DNA of 64,000 bases from Paenibacillus sp. IHBB 10380 (GCF_000949425.1 NZ_CP010976.1:4650001-4714000), one strand, 5' to 3'; shown: positions 1 through 9,228, counted from the first letter of the stretch. Notes: generated by a model not told the origin, from the sequence alone. Made by a program: numbers and translations.

Positions 1-344
1 TGATGCTCCCGTTCTTCATGAACTTCCAATCGATCTACCTTTACTGACAATAAAAAAAGTGATTGTGCAATACCATCATGAAGCTCTATGGCCAATTTTT
101 CCCTTGCTTCAAGTGCACTTTTAGCTGCTCGTTCGTGCTCCAATTCCCGTTGAATCTGCTCCAGCATGTGAAAGAGTTTATTCAACAACGTTATACTTAG
201 CACATAGACAATTAAGGGAGTAATCCAGTTGCCAATTTCCATGGATATGTAGGATAACAAATACTCATGTCTGACATATTCCCATACACCAAGTGTTACT
301 GTAGGTATAAATAAAATCATCCATTTAATTTGCTTGTATGTCAT
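1..344 (-). CDS. NarL-type sensor histidine kinase, 3' end outside the window
   Basis: This is the N-terminal 114 residues of a two-component sensor kinase that runs off the left edge. Two hydrophobic segments (roughly residues 9-24 and 38-54) are followed by a charged helix rich in Glu and Arg and then a HisKA_3 dimerisation box, REKLAIELHDGIAQSL. The His of ELHDG (about residue 90) is the expected phosphorylation site. The family phosphorylates a LuxR/NarL-type response regulator, which should lie to the left. The ATG at 342-344 follows AAAGGAG at a good distance. The ATPase domain is not visible, so whether the gene is intact cannot be judged. The signal it senses is unknown. Confidence 0.85.
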   Translation of the reverse strand, partial: MTYKQIKWMILFIPTVTLGVWEYVRHEYLLSYISMEIGNWITPLIVYVLSITLLNKLFHMLEQIQRELEHERAAKSALEAREKLAIELHDGIAQSLFLLSVKVDRLEVHEEREH

Positions 345-657
345 GTTTCTTCTCCTTTAAGAGTAACTAGCAATCTCTTTATATCTATTTCAAGCATAAC
401 TTTCTTTAGAGAATTGGACATGACTCAATAGAGCTATAAATATAGAAGATACAATTATCAATTGTAGACATTTTATGACAACTAAATGGAACTGAGCACG
501 CATCAACATAACCTCTTGTCGATACGACAATAAAGACCGATTTTTTTGTCGGCCCGAATGAAGAAGTTAATATTCTTTTCGCTGACACGATCAATTCTGC
601 TAGTGACTACCAATAACTCTGACTCTTAAACCGAAAAATGATTAATACATCTGTAAA
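345..657. other. Intergenic stretch with no gene seen
   Basis: Between the kinase start and the terminator of the MFS gene there is no ORF with a credible ribosome binding site. A 62-codon reading frame at 406-594 on the minus strand lacks a Shine-Dalgarno sequence and resembles nothing I recognise. The promoter of the kinase must lie here, but no convincing -35/-10 pair stands out. Confidence 0.5.
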
Positions 658-700
658 TTTAATGAAACACTCCACCTCTAAGGCGGAGTGTTTCATTAAA
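658..700 (-). terminator. Rho-independent terminator of the MFS exporter gene
   Basis: A 16-bp perfect stem, with arms 658-673 and 685-700 and core AATGAAACACTCC, encloses an 11-nt loop. It lies about 80 bp past the stop of the MFS gene on the minus strand and is followed there by an AT-rich tail. Confidence 0.75.
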
Positions 701-779
701 AACCAACTTACCCTATTCATTCCCAGTTCTTATTCCCAATTCGCACCTTCAAAACTTAGTATATCGTCCTATATTCCGT

Positions 780-2150
780 CTATAATTTACTAAACGACCT
801 TACGGGTGTAATCCGAATACTCGCGAATAAACTCATTATTATTAACAAGAGATGAAATCCCATCGTTACAATCAATCCGGATTGCATCGTCATTCCTGCA
901 ACCTGACTAACAGCAAGAATGGCACCGCCTATACCGATGACCACACCCGGTGTAAAAGAATCCGCAAATTGCAGATTGGCAGAAGTCTCACCAGCGCCTT
1001 CTTCTCCAGTATGAGCAAATGCTACCGCTCCGCTAGTCGGATGTGCCAATCCCATTCCGATGCCCGCTATGATTTGCCCAATAACGGCTAAGATAGTCGT
1101 TACGCTTGGAATCCAAAACACGACTGCAATTCCAAGTGTAAGCAGTAGCACACCCACGATAATTCTTCTATTACGCCCACGACCCTGATCTGCCGAATCC
1201 CATCGTCCTTGCAGATAAGCAAAGACACACCAACTCAGTGCGGCGCTGGCCACAATTAATCCGGCCTGATCGGGAGTCCTACCTTTCACATCTATCAGAG
1301 CTAATACTAAGAAATTCTGTGTGCTGACATATGCGGCGAAGAACAGCCCGCGTGTTGCTAGAATAGCTGGCATACCTCTTCGAAATATAAGAGTTCCCTT
1401 AGGTAGCAGCTTGCGTAGTGGATATGCCATTAACGCTAAGCCGGCAATGACTAAGACAATCCCCGTAATTTTCGGCAGCATGCCAAGACCAACCAAGAAC
1501 ATCCCTGTACCCATCGTTAATAATACGGCCCTCCATGTATCGGCAGCTCCGCTTCCCTCTTGTGCACCCTGTGCCCTTAATTTCCTAAAGGCCGGTAGGC
1601 TAAGCAGTGCTGACAGAATCAGGATAGGCAATATTCCCCAGAAAACAAACCGCCAAGACCACTGCTCTGCAATAATACCGGCCACGTATGGACCGAGCAT
1701 GGACGGAAGAACATAGGCAGTACCGAATGCTCCGAGTATCTTGGCACGCAATTCATCGGGGTAACTTAATGATATCGCAGTGTACACGCAAGTCATCATA
1801 GCACCGGCACCCAAGCCCTGCATCGCTCGTGCGCCTATCATCATATACATGTCGCTTGCAATCGCAGCAACGACCAGCCCTACGATAAACAACAGAAGTG
1901 CGAAAGTAAACGGTGTAGCAAGTCCTTGTCTATCAATGATACGACCGACGACCAAGGTGCCAATGATCTGGGCAAGGAGATAAGTACTGAATATCCAACC
2001 AAACAGGTCAATGCCGTTCAAGTCGCCCGCGATAGAAGGGGCAATCGTGGTTACCGCTAAGCCTTCGAATCCAACCGCCATCACTGACAGAATAATCCCT
2101 ATCGATAGTGCAAAATAACGTGTGCTGAAAATACTTTGATGGTTAGACAT
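780..2150 (-). CDS. MFS drug/metabolite exporter (DHA family)
   Basis: A 456-residue, strongly hydrophobic protein with 12 or more membrane segments. MFS motif A is visible after TM2 (GRIIDRQG, near residue 70), and the N-terminal half has the GFEGLAVTTIAPSIAGDL pattern of DHA2-type proton antiporters. Such proteins export drugs or metabolites by proton antiport. The upstream in-frame TTG overlaps the GGAGG ribosome binding site, so the ATG at 2148-2150 is chosen. The gene is transcribed away from a SufR-like regulator, and the shared upstream region carries three GTAAACAT repeats, so control by that regulator is likely. The substrate cannot be told from the sequence. Confidence 0.85.
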   Translation of the reverse strand: MSNHQSIFSTRYFALSIGIILSVMAVGFEGLAVTTIAPSIAGDLNGIDLFGWIFSTYLLAQIIGTLVVGRIIDRQGLATPFTFALLLFIVGLVVAAIASDMYMMIGARAMQGLGAGAMMTCVYTAISLSYPDELRAKILGAFGTAYVLPSMLGPYVAGIIAEQWSWRFVFWGILPILILSALLSLPAFRKLRAQGAQEGSGAADTWRAVLLTMGTGMFLVGLGMLPKITGIVLVIAGLALMAYPLRKLLPKGTLIFRRGMPAILATRGLFFAAYVSTQNFLVLALIDVKGRTPDQAGLIVASAALSWCVFAYLQGRWDSADQGRGRNRRIIVGVLLLTLGIAVVFWIPSVTTILAVIGQIIAGIGMGLAHPTSGAVAFAHTGEEGAGETSANLQFADSFTPGVVIGIGGAILAVSQVAGMTMQSGLIVTMGFHLLLIIMSLFASIRITPVRSFSKL

Positions 2151-2211
2151 AAGAGAAGATAAGACCTCCAAAAATAGTTTTTATATGTATACAACGTATC
2201 CGGATACTTAG

Positions 2212-2280
2212 TAAACATATTTGTTTATAAAGTAAACATACAACTTCACTTTGACTTTGTAAACATTTTTATTTAAAATA
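2212..2280 (+). promoter_or_regulatory. Promoter of the SufR-like gene with three GTAAACAT repeats
   Basis: TTGACT (2252-2257) and TAAAAT (2275-2280) are 17 nt apart and form a good sigma-A promoter reading toward the regulator. GTAAACAT occurs at 2212-2219, 2233-2240 and 2260-2267. The first two are 21 bp apart, two helical turns, with an inverse TGTTTA between them, and the third lies in the promoter spacer. The repeats are a candidate operator for autoregulation and for control of the divergent exporter. The binding protein is inferred. Confidence 0.65.
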
Positions 2281-2322
2281 TAGGAAGTGGTGCAAATCAG
2301 CTCGTAAGGAGGAGGAGCCCCA

Positions 2323-3018
2323 ATGAGACGGAATGAAACGAATAAGGATTCTTCAACTCGAACCCGAAGAGGGATCATCGATCTTCTAAAGCAACAGGGA
2401 GCGATGGATGTCATGGCACTATCCTCCGAATTCTCGCTATCCGGGATGGCTATTCGTCAGCATTTAAATGCCCTGAAAGAGGAAGGATTCGTTACACATG
2501 AAGAAGAAGCCCGCCCCATGGGCCGGCCGGCAAAGCTTTGGAGACTTACTCCTGAGGCTAATCAATTTTTTCCAAGTGGGTATTCGGAGTTATCGGTCAG
2601 TCTGATCGATTCTATGAAAGAGGCTTTCGGAAATACCGGGTTAGACAAGCTGCTGGCTGTCCGCAATAAGAATATGCAAGAACAATATCGTCAATACCTT
2701 GGTAGCGCATCGGGCCTGAGGGAAAAACTGGATAAACTAGCCGACATTCGAACAAATGAAGGCTATATGGCTGAGGTTCAGGATCAAGATGATGGGAGTC
2801 TCTTATTCATTGAGAAGCATTGTCCGATCTGCGAAGCTGCCGCTGCCTGTACTGGGTTATGTAAGAATGAGTTAAATCTATTTCAAACGATTCTTGGACA
2901 AAGTGTTCTTATAGAACGGGTAGAGTATATTTTATCGGGGGAAGGGCGCTGTGTATACAGGGTTATGGAAGGCGAACAAGCGATAGATGCTGCCTATACT
3001 GTGGACTGTGGAGAATAA
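2323..3018 (+). CDS. SufR/DeoR-like HTH regulator with a Cys-rich C-terminus
   Basis: A 231-residue transcription factor. An N-terminal winged helix (about residues 12-75; SGMAIRQHLNALKEEGFV is the recognition region, followed by GRPAKLW of the wing) is joined to a C-terminal domain. That domain carries HCPICEAAAACTGLC (about 167-181) and a further Cys in GRCVYRV. In the SufR branch such cysteines bind an Fe-S cluster that controls DNA binding. A strong AAGGAGGAGG precedes the ATG. The divergent exporter and the repeats at 2212-2267 suggest a local, redox- or metal-responsive efflux regulator. Cluster binding is inferred from the cysteine pattern. Confidence 0.75.
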   Translation: MRRNETNKDSSTRTRRGIIDLLKQQGAMDVMALSSEFSLSGMAIRQHLNALKEEGFVTHEEEARPMGRPAKLWRLTPEANQFFPSGYSELSVSLIDSMKEAFGNTGLDKLLAVRNKNMQEQYRQYLGSASGLREKLDKLADIRTNEGYMAEVQDQDDGSLLFIEKHCPICEAAAACTGLCKNELNLFQTILGQSVLIERVEYILSGEGRCVYRVMEGEQAIDAAYTVDCGE

Positions 3019-3230
3019 GCAGTAAACAAACAATTCATTGTATTGATCGGTATGTTCAGACTGTTGTATCTTTCTGCAAATCAGTAACAATATCCGGGCT
3101 TGATCTATGTTGTATCCTAAATAAAAGCAGACTGCCCGGTGAAGTGCTCCCTGTCAAGTGGACAGTGTAAAAAACAAAAATAGTTAGACCTCGATTCCTC
3201 GGCTGGTTTGAACAGAGCTGAGGTTTTTTG

Positions 3231-4085
3231 TTATACAGTTCGGCGGTATTCATTAGGTGACAAACCACCCAAACACTCTGTATAGCGGTAGTTGTTGTAA
3301 TAGCGAATATATTCGCTAACGTCTTTAAAGACGTCTTCATAGGTGTGAAACTTTGTAAGATAATAGCTTTCTGATTTGTAAGTACCCCAAAATCGTTCAA
3401 TAGGTTGGTTGTCCAAGCATCGGCTCACACGAGACATGCTTTTCATATATCCATATTTTACGTGGAGTCGATTATACTCATGAGATGTGTACTGGAAGCC
3501 TCTGTCGCTTTGGAGGAGTGGGGTTACACTGGGATTCTTCTTGTAAGCCTTCTTCAGCGTATCCATCACGAGTTTATTGTTGTTGGAATGGCTTAATACC
3601 CATGAAACAATGGCGTTATCGTATACATCGATAATAGCGCTTAAATAGGCCTTGCGACCATTCCCATACTTCAACTCGGTGACATCCGTACACCACTTTG
3701 AATTAGGAGAATTGGCATCAAAGTTACGTTTCATTACATTTTCAACGACATGGATTTCAGAGGCTTTCACGTAGCTCGGCCGTTCCCTACGGATGACTGC
3801 TTTGAGTCCAAGAGCACGCATGATTCGATAATAGCGTTTTTTGTTGTAAGTCTTTTTGAGTTTTCGGTTTAGCTGAGTACGCATTTGACGATACCCAAGT
3901 ATCCCTTTTCGCTTGTCATAACGAAGCTTCACTTCTTTAGCTAGCGCATGAATTTCAAGTTCCCTGGCAGATGGCGTCCAGTTTAACCACTTGTAATAGG
4001 CAGATCGAGCAACCCCTGCTAACGCACACAACTTCGTAATTGCGTAACCTTTTTCTTTGTTCAGTTCTTGAATCGCATGATACAA
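3231..4085 (-). CDS. IS3-family transposase OrfB (DDE integrase domain)
   Basis: A 284-residue transposase catalytic subunit. The N-terminal HTH_21 part is followed by an rve integrase core. Visible catalytic elements are WCTDVTEL (first Asp), LLQSDRGFQYTS (second Asp, about residue 194) and DNQPIERFWGTYKSE (Glu). The frame starts at a TTG without a good ribosome binding site and stays open upstream into the end of OrfA. It is therefore probably made as an OrfAB fusion by -1 frameshifting at 4139-4145 rather than on its own. Length and motifs are normal for the family. Confidence 0.9.
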   Translation of the reverse strand: MYHAIQELNKEKGYAITKLCALAGVARSAYYKWLNWTPSARELEIHALAKEVKLRYDKRKGILGYRQMRTQLNRKLKKTYNKKRYYRIMRALGLKAVIRRERPSYVKASEIHVVENVMKRNFDANSPNSKWCTDVTELKYGNGRKAYLSAIIDVYDNAIVSWVLSHSNNNKLVMDTLKKAYKKNPSVTPLLQSDRGFQYTSHEYNRLHVKYGYMKSMSRVSRCLDNQPIERFWGTYKSESYYLTKFHTYEDVFKDVSEYIRYYNNYRYTECLGGLSPNEYRRTV

Positions 4086-4105
4086 GTCTACTTGTCGAAC
4101 GAGGG

Positions 4106-4795
4106 TTAGCGTGTATTTCGTTGCTTGATCTGTGCCAACTTTTTTGCGAAGGAGTTCTCCATCTCCAGGTATTCGTTCCGAGCTTCTAATTGCTTGATCC
4201 GTAGCTTAAGACGTTCATGCTCATCTAGTTCCTCTACAGGCTTTTTGCGACCGCGATTGTCCTTGAGAGCATCCTCACTGCCTCCTTGATATTTCCGAAC
4301 CCATGCGTACACTTGCTGATAGGATACATCGTACTTTGCGATCGCTTTCTGATAATCCAAATCATTAGCGATGGTATATTGTGCAATTTCAATGCGTTCT
4401 TCAAAAGATGTTTTACGTCCATTATTCATATGAGATAGTCCCTTTCCTTTACGAGTAGGTTTCAATTCTATCTCACTAGTATACTTGGAAATCCAATTCC
4501 TCAGGACACTTGTACTTGAAATATGGTACTTTTTTGTTACCGCTGATAAGGAGTAATGACCAGACAATAACTCTTTAATAGCAGCAAGCTTCGCTTTCTT
4601 TGAGTATGTTTTCCATGTCTTTGATTCCTTTAGCCCTTCCAAACCATCTGCCTTATATTTTCTTATCCAATCCGTGACGGTTCCCTTACTTACCCCGAGC
4701 TGTTTTGCTTCATAGTTTGGATTTGACTTATGCCCAAGACACCGCTGAACGGCGTGTAATTTTACTTCTAAAGAAGTAGGACTTCTTTTAGACAT
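4106..4795 (-). CDS. IS3-family OrfA, helix-turn-helix protein
   Basis: A 229-residue DNA-binding subunit of the insertion sequence. It has several consecutive helix-turn-helix units (VSKGTVTDWIRKYKADG, ISSTSVLRNWISKY and VSYQQVYAWVRKY). The C-terminal leucine-zipper-like helix (LRIKQLEARNEYLEMENSF) is typical of IS150-group OrfA. The ATG at 4793-4795 is preferred over two upstream ATGs because GGGAG lies 8 nt before it. It stops 20 nt before the OrfB frame would start. The length is greater than the roughly 170 residues of IS150 OrfA, matching the branch with an extra HTH. Confidence 0.85.
   Translation of the reverse strand: MSKRSPTSLEVKLHAVQRCLGHKSNPNYEAKQLGVSKGTVTDWIRKYKADGLEGLKESKTWKTYSKKAKLAAIKELLSGHYSLSAVTKKYHISSTSVLRNWISKYTSEIELKPTRKGKGLSHMNNGRKTSFEERIEIAQYTIANDLDYQKAIAKYDVSYQQVYAWVRKYQGGSEDALKDNRGRKKPVEELDEHERLKLRIKQLEARNEYLEMENSFAKKLAQIKQRNTR
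4139..4145 (-). promoter_or_regulatory. A-AAA-AAG slippery heptamer for -1 frameshifting
   Basis: Near the end of OrfA the codons GCA AAA AAG form the classical A AAA AAG slip site of IS3 elements. A shift of -1 here leads directly into the OrfB frame, which is open from this point. Confidence 0.75.
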
Positions 4796-4886
4796 TAGAA
4801 AAACTCCCATCATTGTAGTAGTAGAAGGTTTGTTTTTTTCTACTGTCTACTATGATGGGAGCGTATCACCGGGCAGTCTGCTTTTA

Positions 4887-6632
4887 TTAGGAAAGAACCC
4901 CTTCCTGAAATTGATTGCCATGTAGCTCGTAGTATAAACCCTTGTGATCCAAAAGTTGTTCGTGACTCCCCTGCTCCACAATCTGTCCATCTTCAATGAC
5001 AAGAATCTTATCTGCATTTCGAATGGTACTTAAACGATGGGCAATCACAAAGCTCGTCCTACCCTGAAGCAGGGTGTTCATCGCCTCTTGAATATGTATT
5101 TCCGCTAAGGTGTCCACACTACTCGTTGCTTCATCCAATATCAGTAATGCAGGATCGGACAGAATGGCACGGGCAATGGTAATGAGCTGACGCTGTCCAT
5201 GACTGATGTTGCCGCCCTCCGCAGACAGCTCCGTATCATATCCTTGTGGAAGCTGCATGATGAATGTATGAGCATTGCCCTGAACCGCCGCTGCTACCAC
5301 TTCTTCATCCGAAGCATCGAGCCGACCATAGCGGATATTATCACGGATGGATCCAGAGAAAAGGTGCGCATCCTGTAGCACAATTCCAAGCTGGCTTCGC
5401 AGACTATTCTTCTCCATATTACGAATGTCTACTCCATCAATGAGAATCTGACCTTCATTAATCTCATAGAACCGTCCGATGAGGTTAATAATCGTCGTTT
5501 TCCCTGCTCCAGTGGGTCCTACCAGAGCGATTGTCTCACCTGGATTGGCCGTAAAAGTAATATGCCGCAAAGCCGCATTCCCTGTCCCATATTGAAAGTG
5601 AACATCATTGAACTCAACCTTACCCCTGATGGATGTTACGTTACTTAACGATTGGTCTTCATCATACTCAGATGGAATCTCCATGATTTCAAATACACGT
5701 TCCGCCCCTGCTACTCCCGATTGGATCATATTATATTGATTCGCTACTTCGTTAAGCGGTCCACTAAATTGTTTCGCATAGGCTAGAAAACTGACGATAA
5801 CCCCAACAGTCGCCATCTCATGGATGGCGAGAAAACCACCGACTGCGGCAATCAGTAAATAGCTACAATGGCTGAATAGATTCATGAAGGGACCCATCAT
5901 TCCTGAGTAAATCTGTGCTTTAATTCCTGCTTCTTTTAGCTTCGTATTGGTGGTATTGAACTCCTCAGCAATTCTCGCTTCCTGATGAAATAACGTAACC
6001 ACCCGCTGGCCCGATACTGTCTCTTCAATGAAGCCGTTTAATTCACCGAGCTTTTGCTGTTGACCTTTGAATTGACGCTGCGTGAACTTAGCAATCTTCT
6101 TCGTAATGATCGTAATCAAGGGGATCGTCACCATAGCTACGAGTGTTAACCAGACATTCAATATCAGCATCATGGTCAGAGAACCGATAACCATCGTCAC
6201 ACTTGAAATCATTTGGATTAGACTCTGATTCAGCGTATTGGAGACATTATCAATATCGTTGGTTGTACGGCTCATCAGCTCGCCATGACTCTTACTGGCA
6301 AAGAACGGAATGGGAAGCTTCTGAAGATGACTGAACAGGTCTCCTCGTAGACTCCATACGGTCCGCTGTGACACATCCGCAAGAATGATAGCTTGTAGCC
6401 ATGTCACCACGCTACCTAGTCCATATATCATTAACATCATAATACATAGCTGAAACAATCCCTCGTAGGCCCTTGGAATAATATATTGGTCCAGCGCCAT
6501 TCCGATTAGATAGGGTCCAACTAGCGCAAATCCTGCTGCAATAATAGTAAGAATAATAACCGAGAATAAGCGAAAAGGCTGGCGCAACAAATAACGTCCA
6601 AGTTTACGTAATGAAGATAGTGTAGTATTCAT
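4887..6632 (-). CDS. ABC exporter half-transporter, subunit B of a heterodimer
   Basis: A 581-residue type IV ABC exporter with an N-terminal six-helix membrane domain (about 1-310) and a C-terminal nucleotide-binding domain. Walker A is GPTGAGKTT and Walker B is LLILDEATSSVD with the catalytic Glu present. The signature is altered to ISHGQ instead of LSGGQ. It lies 3 nt downstream of the partner gene. The partner has a canonical signature but Asp in place of the catalytic Glu, so the pair should form one consensus and one degenerate ATP site, as in LmrCD/BmrCD-type multidrug exporters. Its stop codon abuts the right arm of the terminator now interrupted by the IS element. Confidence 0.88.
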   Translation of the reverse strand: MNTTLSSLRKLGRYLLRQPFRLFSVIILTIIAAGFALVGPYLIGMALDQYIIPRAYEGLFQLCIMMLMIYGLGSVVTWLQAIILADVSQRTVWSLRGDLFSHLQKLPIPFFASKSHGELMSRTTNDIDNVSNTLNQSLIQMISSVTMVIGSLTMMLILNVWLTLVAMVTIPLITIITKKIAKFTQRQFKGQQQKLGELNGFIEETVSGQRVVTLFHQEARIAEEFNTTNTKLKEAGIKAQIYSGMMGPFMNLFSHCSYLLIAAVGGFLAIHEMATVGVIVSFLAYAKQFSGPLNEVANQYNMIQSGVAGAERVFEIMEIPSEYDEDQSLSNVTSIRGKVEFNDVHFQYGTGNAALRHITFTANPGETIALVGPTGAGKTTIINLIGRFYEINEGQILIDGVDIRNMEKNSLRSQLGIVLQDAHLFSGSIRDNIRYGRLDASDEEVVAAAVQGNAHTFIMQLPQGYDTELSAEGGNISHGQRQLITIARAILSDPALLILDEATSSVDTLAEIHIQEAMNTLLQGRTSFVIAHRLSTIRNADKILVIEDGQIVEQGSHEQLLDHKGLYYELHGNQFQEGVLS

Positions 6633-6635
6633 ACC

Positions 6636-8360
6636 TTAGGCTCCTTGCTGGGATCTAGCAATATCCCGATACAGTTGGCTACGTGAAAGTAGCTCATGGT
6701 GTGTACCTTCTGCCGTAATTTCACCATGCTCTAGAACAATAATACGGTCCGCATGCTCAATGGACGCAATTCGCTGTCCTATAATGATGCAGGTACTATC
6801 CTTCATAATGTTATTCAGTGACTGTCGTATCCGCAGATCGGTATTTAAATCTACTGCACTGGTGCAGTCATCAAGAATAACAATCTTCGGTTTCATGAGT
6901 AATGTCCGTGCGATAGCGAGGCGCTGCTTCTGACCGCCCGATAAATTAACGCCTCGCTGTCCAAGCATCGTATCGTACCCGTCCTGTAAATTCATAATGA
7001 AATCATGAGCCTGTGCAGCATCGGCCGCTGCTTCCACCTCTTCCTGTGAGGCTTCGGGCTTCCCGTAGCGAATGTTATCACGGATTGTACCGCTAAATAG
7101 TAATGCTTGTTGAAGCACCATCCCAACTTGATTATGAAGCTGCTCTGGTGCAAGGTCATTGACATTGATCGAATCGATCAGAATTTCCCCTTCGGTCACA
7201 TCATAGAAACGCGGTATTAAACTTACTAATGTTGATTTACCCGCGCCGTTTATCCCCACTATTCCAATCGTCTGACCTGGCTCCGCAGTCAAATTAATAT
7301 CATGCAGAACGGGATGCTTGGACACTCCCTCATAGCTAAACCCCACATGTCTGAATTCTAGTCGACCCGCATGCAAGGTAGCTACATTTGCTAGAATCTT
7401 GTCGGCAACAGACTTATCTGAAGAACTATCTAATACTTCATTCACACGGTCAGCGGAAGCCTTCGCCCGAGAGATCACCATTAATTGGTTACCTAGTCCA
7501 AGGGTAGATTGCAATAACTGTGTAATGTAGGTTAGGAATGCCGCCAGGTTACCAACTGAGAGCGAACCTTCTTCAGACAGAACTCCTCCATAATACAACG
7601 CACCCACAACGCTAAAATTAAGAATAATAGACATAATCGGTGTGTTTAATGCCACCACTTTAGCAGCCTTAAGACTCGCATGAAGAAAGTTGGTATTACT
7701 CTTACTGAATCTAGCTTCCTCATAATCTGATCGTACGAAAGCCTTCACAACCCGTATACCAGACAGGTTCTCCTGCATCACTGTATTCACATCATCCAAC
7801 CTCTGCTGCACGGTGGAGAATAGAGGAATGGTAACTCGCGTTGTCACAATAAGGAATACAACTAGCAACGGAATCATGGCTAACAGAATCAACGAGAGCT
7901 TAGGATTAATCATGAACGCCATAATTAAGCTGCCGATAATCATAAATGAGCCACGCGCAAAGATACGAAGCACCATCATAACCACGGTCTGAAGTTGAGT
8001 AATATCGCCCGTTAACCGAGTTACAATCGAACCTGCCCCGAAACGGTCTAAGCTTCGAATAGATAACGATTGTACTTTTTGAAATAACTCTTGCCGTAAA
8101 TCTGCACCGAAATTCTGTGAAGCAATTGTTGAATAAATGGTACAACATGCGCCACCAATTAAACCGATTATCGCAACAACCAACATGACTAATCCTGTTC
8201 GCGCGATATGCCCAAGATCACCAAGCATGACACCTTCATTAACAATACTGGCCATTAATCTCGGCTGAAGAAGATCCATACAGACCTCAAGTAGCATAAA
8301 TAACGGACCTAGAAGAGCAACGAACCAATAAGGCTTAATAAACCTAGTAAGTTTAAGCAA
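6636..8360 (-). CDS. ABC exporter half-transporter, subunit A of a heterodimer
   Basis: A 574-residue exporter half-molecule. The membrane domain begins LKLTRFIKPYWFVALLGPL, and the ATPase domain has Walker A GINGAGKST and signature LSGGQKQRLAIAR. Walker B is VILDDCTSAVD, where Asp replaces the catalytic Glu. That change marks the degenerate-site subunit in heterodimeric exporters. It is first in a two-gene operon with the gene at 4887. No regulator is adjacent. The substrate is unknown; multidrug or lipid-like export is a family-level guess. Confidence 0.88.
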   Translation of the reverse strand: MLKLTRFIKPYWFVALLGPLFMLLEVCMDLLQPRLMASIVNEGVMLGDLGHIARTGLVMLVVAIIGLIGGACCTIYSTIASQNFGADLRQELFQKVQSLSIRSLDRFGAGSIVTRLTGDITQLQTVVMMVLRIFARGSFMIIGSLIMAFMINPKLSLILLAMIPLLVVFLIVTTRVTIPLFSTVQQRLDDVNTVMQENLSGIRVVKAFVRSDYEEARFSKSNTNFLHASLKAAKVVALNTPIMSIILNFSVVGALYYGGVLSEEGSLSVGNLAAFLTYITQLLQSTLGLGNQLMVISRAKASADRVNEVLDSSSDKSVADKILANVATLHAGRLEFRHVGFSYEGVSKHPVLHDINLTAEPGQTIGIVGINGAGKSTLVSLIPRFYDVTEGEILIDSINVNDLAPEQLHNQVGMVLQQALLFSGTIRDNIRYGKPEASQEEVEAAADAAQAHDFIMNLQDGYDTMLGQRGVNLSGGQKQRLAIARTLLMKPKIVILDDCTSAVDLNTDLRIRQSLNNIMKDSTCIIIGQRIASIEHADRIIVLEHGEITAEGTHHELLSRSQLYRDIARSQQGA

Positions 8361-8550
8361 ATAAACACCTCAATCCTTAATCAATTTACTCAGGAAAATA
8401 AGTCCATTTCAGTAACAATCATGAATTTACAACTTGTTTTCTGTTTTAAATGCAAAATACTCTTTTCTAAAATGTCAAATTGCTTTACAATATGGCAAGT
8501 GTGTCCGGATTCGGCGGATTCCGTTACTTATGATTACTGGAGGCTTTCAA

Positions 8551-9180
8551 TTGCAGAATGAATCACATTCCTATTCTAACGTTAAAATGATCAGTGCTGA
8601 CCCTAGCGCCATAGGCTTGTTTGGACTAGCCATCGTTACGCTCGTCGCTTCATCTCAAAAACTCGGAATCACAACGGGTCTAAGCTATGCTATTCCTTGG
8701 GCTATATTCCTTGGAGCTTTCGCACAGCTGTTCGCTTGCATCCAAGATGCTAAGCATAATAATACTTTCGGATCAACTGCTTTTGGCGCTTTCGCGTTCT
8801 TTTGGTTCGGGATGGGTGCCAGTTGGCTCATCAAACTTGGCGTCTTCGGCACGATTCTTGCATCTAACATAGACGGTAAACAGCTTGGATTCGTCTTCGC
8901 TGGCTACCTGGTCTTCTCGCTATTCATGACCCTTGGGGCTATGGAGACGCATAAAGTATTGTTCATCATCTTTGTACTGATCGATTTCCTATTTCTTGGT
9001 TTAACTTTCGACGCATTTGGTATTGCAGCTGAATTATTCCATTCGATTGCAGCTTATGCAGAATTGGGTATTGGAATCATGTCGCTATATGGGACAGGCG
9101 CTGCCGTCCTAAATGTACATTTCGGTCGGACCTTCTTACCTGTTGGCGCACCCTTCGGCATCTTTAAATCGCATAATTAA
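8551..9180 (+). CDS. Acetate/succinate transporter family protein (SatP/YaaH, GPR1/FUN34)
   Basis: A 209-residue membrane protein with six predicted helices. It carries the family signature near the N-terminus (SADPSAIGLFGLAIVTL, close to the NPxPLGL consensus) and an F-x-GAF-x-QLFA block in the second helix. Homologues move acetate, succinate or ammonium. Reading frames upstream are open, but GGAGG at 8539-8543 places the start at the TTG 8551-8553 with a 7-nt spacer. The upstream ATG at 8434 has no ribosome binding site. It is monocistronic, with a terminator directly after it. Confidence 0.82.
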   Translation: MQNESHSYSNVKMISADPSAIGLFGLAIVTLVASSQKLGITTGLSYAIPWAIFLGAFAQLFACIQDAKHNNTFGSTAFGAFAFFWFGMGASWLIKLGVFGTILASNIDGKQLGFVFAGYLVFSLFMTLGAMETHKVLFIIFVLIDFLFLGLTFDAFGIAAELFHSIAAYAELGIGIMSLYGTGAAVLNVHFGRTFLPVGAPFGIFKSHN

Positions 9181-9191
9181 TACTACATTAA

Positions 9192-9228
9192 CCGCCTTTC
9201 GCGCCAATCCGCGTACAGGCGGATTTTT
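9192..9228 (+). terminator. Terminator of the SatP-like gene
   Basis: Arms CCGCCT (9192-9197) and AGGCGG (9217-9222) are followed by ATTTTT. Confidence 0.75.

Larger units (their letters stand above)
3140..4868 (-). mobile_element. IS3-family (IS150-group type) insertion sequence, apparently intact
   Basis: A 1729-bp element with imperfect terminal inverted repeats of about 39 bp. The left end begins TGAAGTGCTCCC. The right end read inward begins TGATACGCTCCC, and both continue with similar GACAGT and AAAAACAAA blocks. It encodes OrfA and OrfB with a slippery heptamer between them. CCGG flanks it on both sides (3136-3139 and 4869-4872) as a candidate 4-bp target duplication. Outside that, the 5' arm AAAGCAGACTGC and its complement GCAGTCTGCTTT show that the target was the loop of a perfect hairpin. 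Both reading frames are open and the catalytic residues are present, so it may be active. Confidence 0.9.

Noticed and set aside
406..594. 62-codon minus-strand ORF before the histidine kinase
   Set aside because: No Shine-Dalgarno sequence, unusual composition and no recognisable motif.
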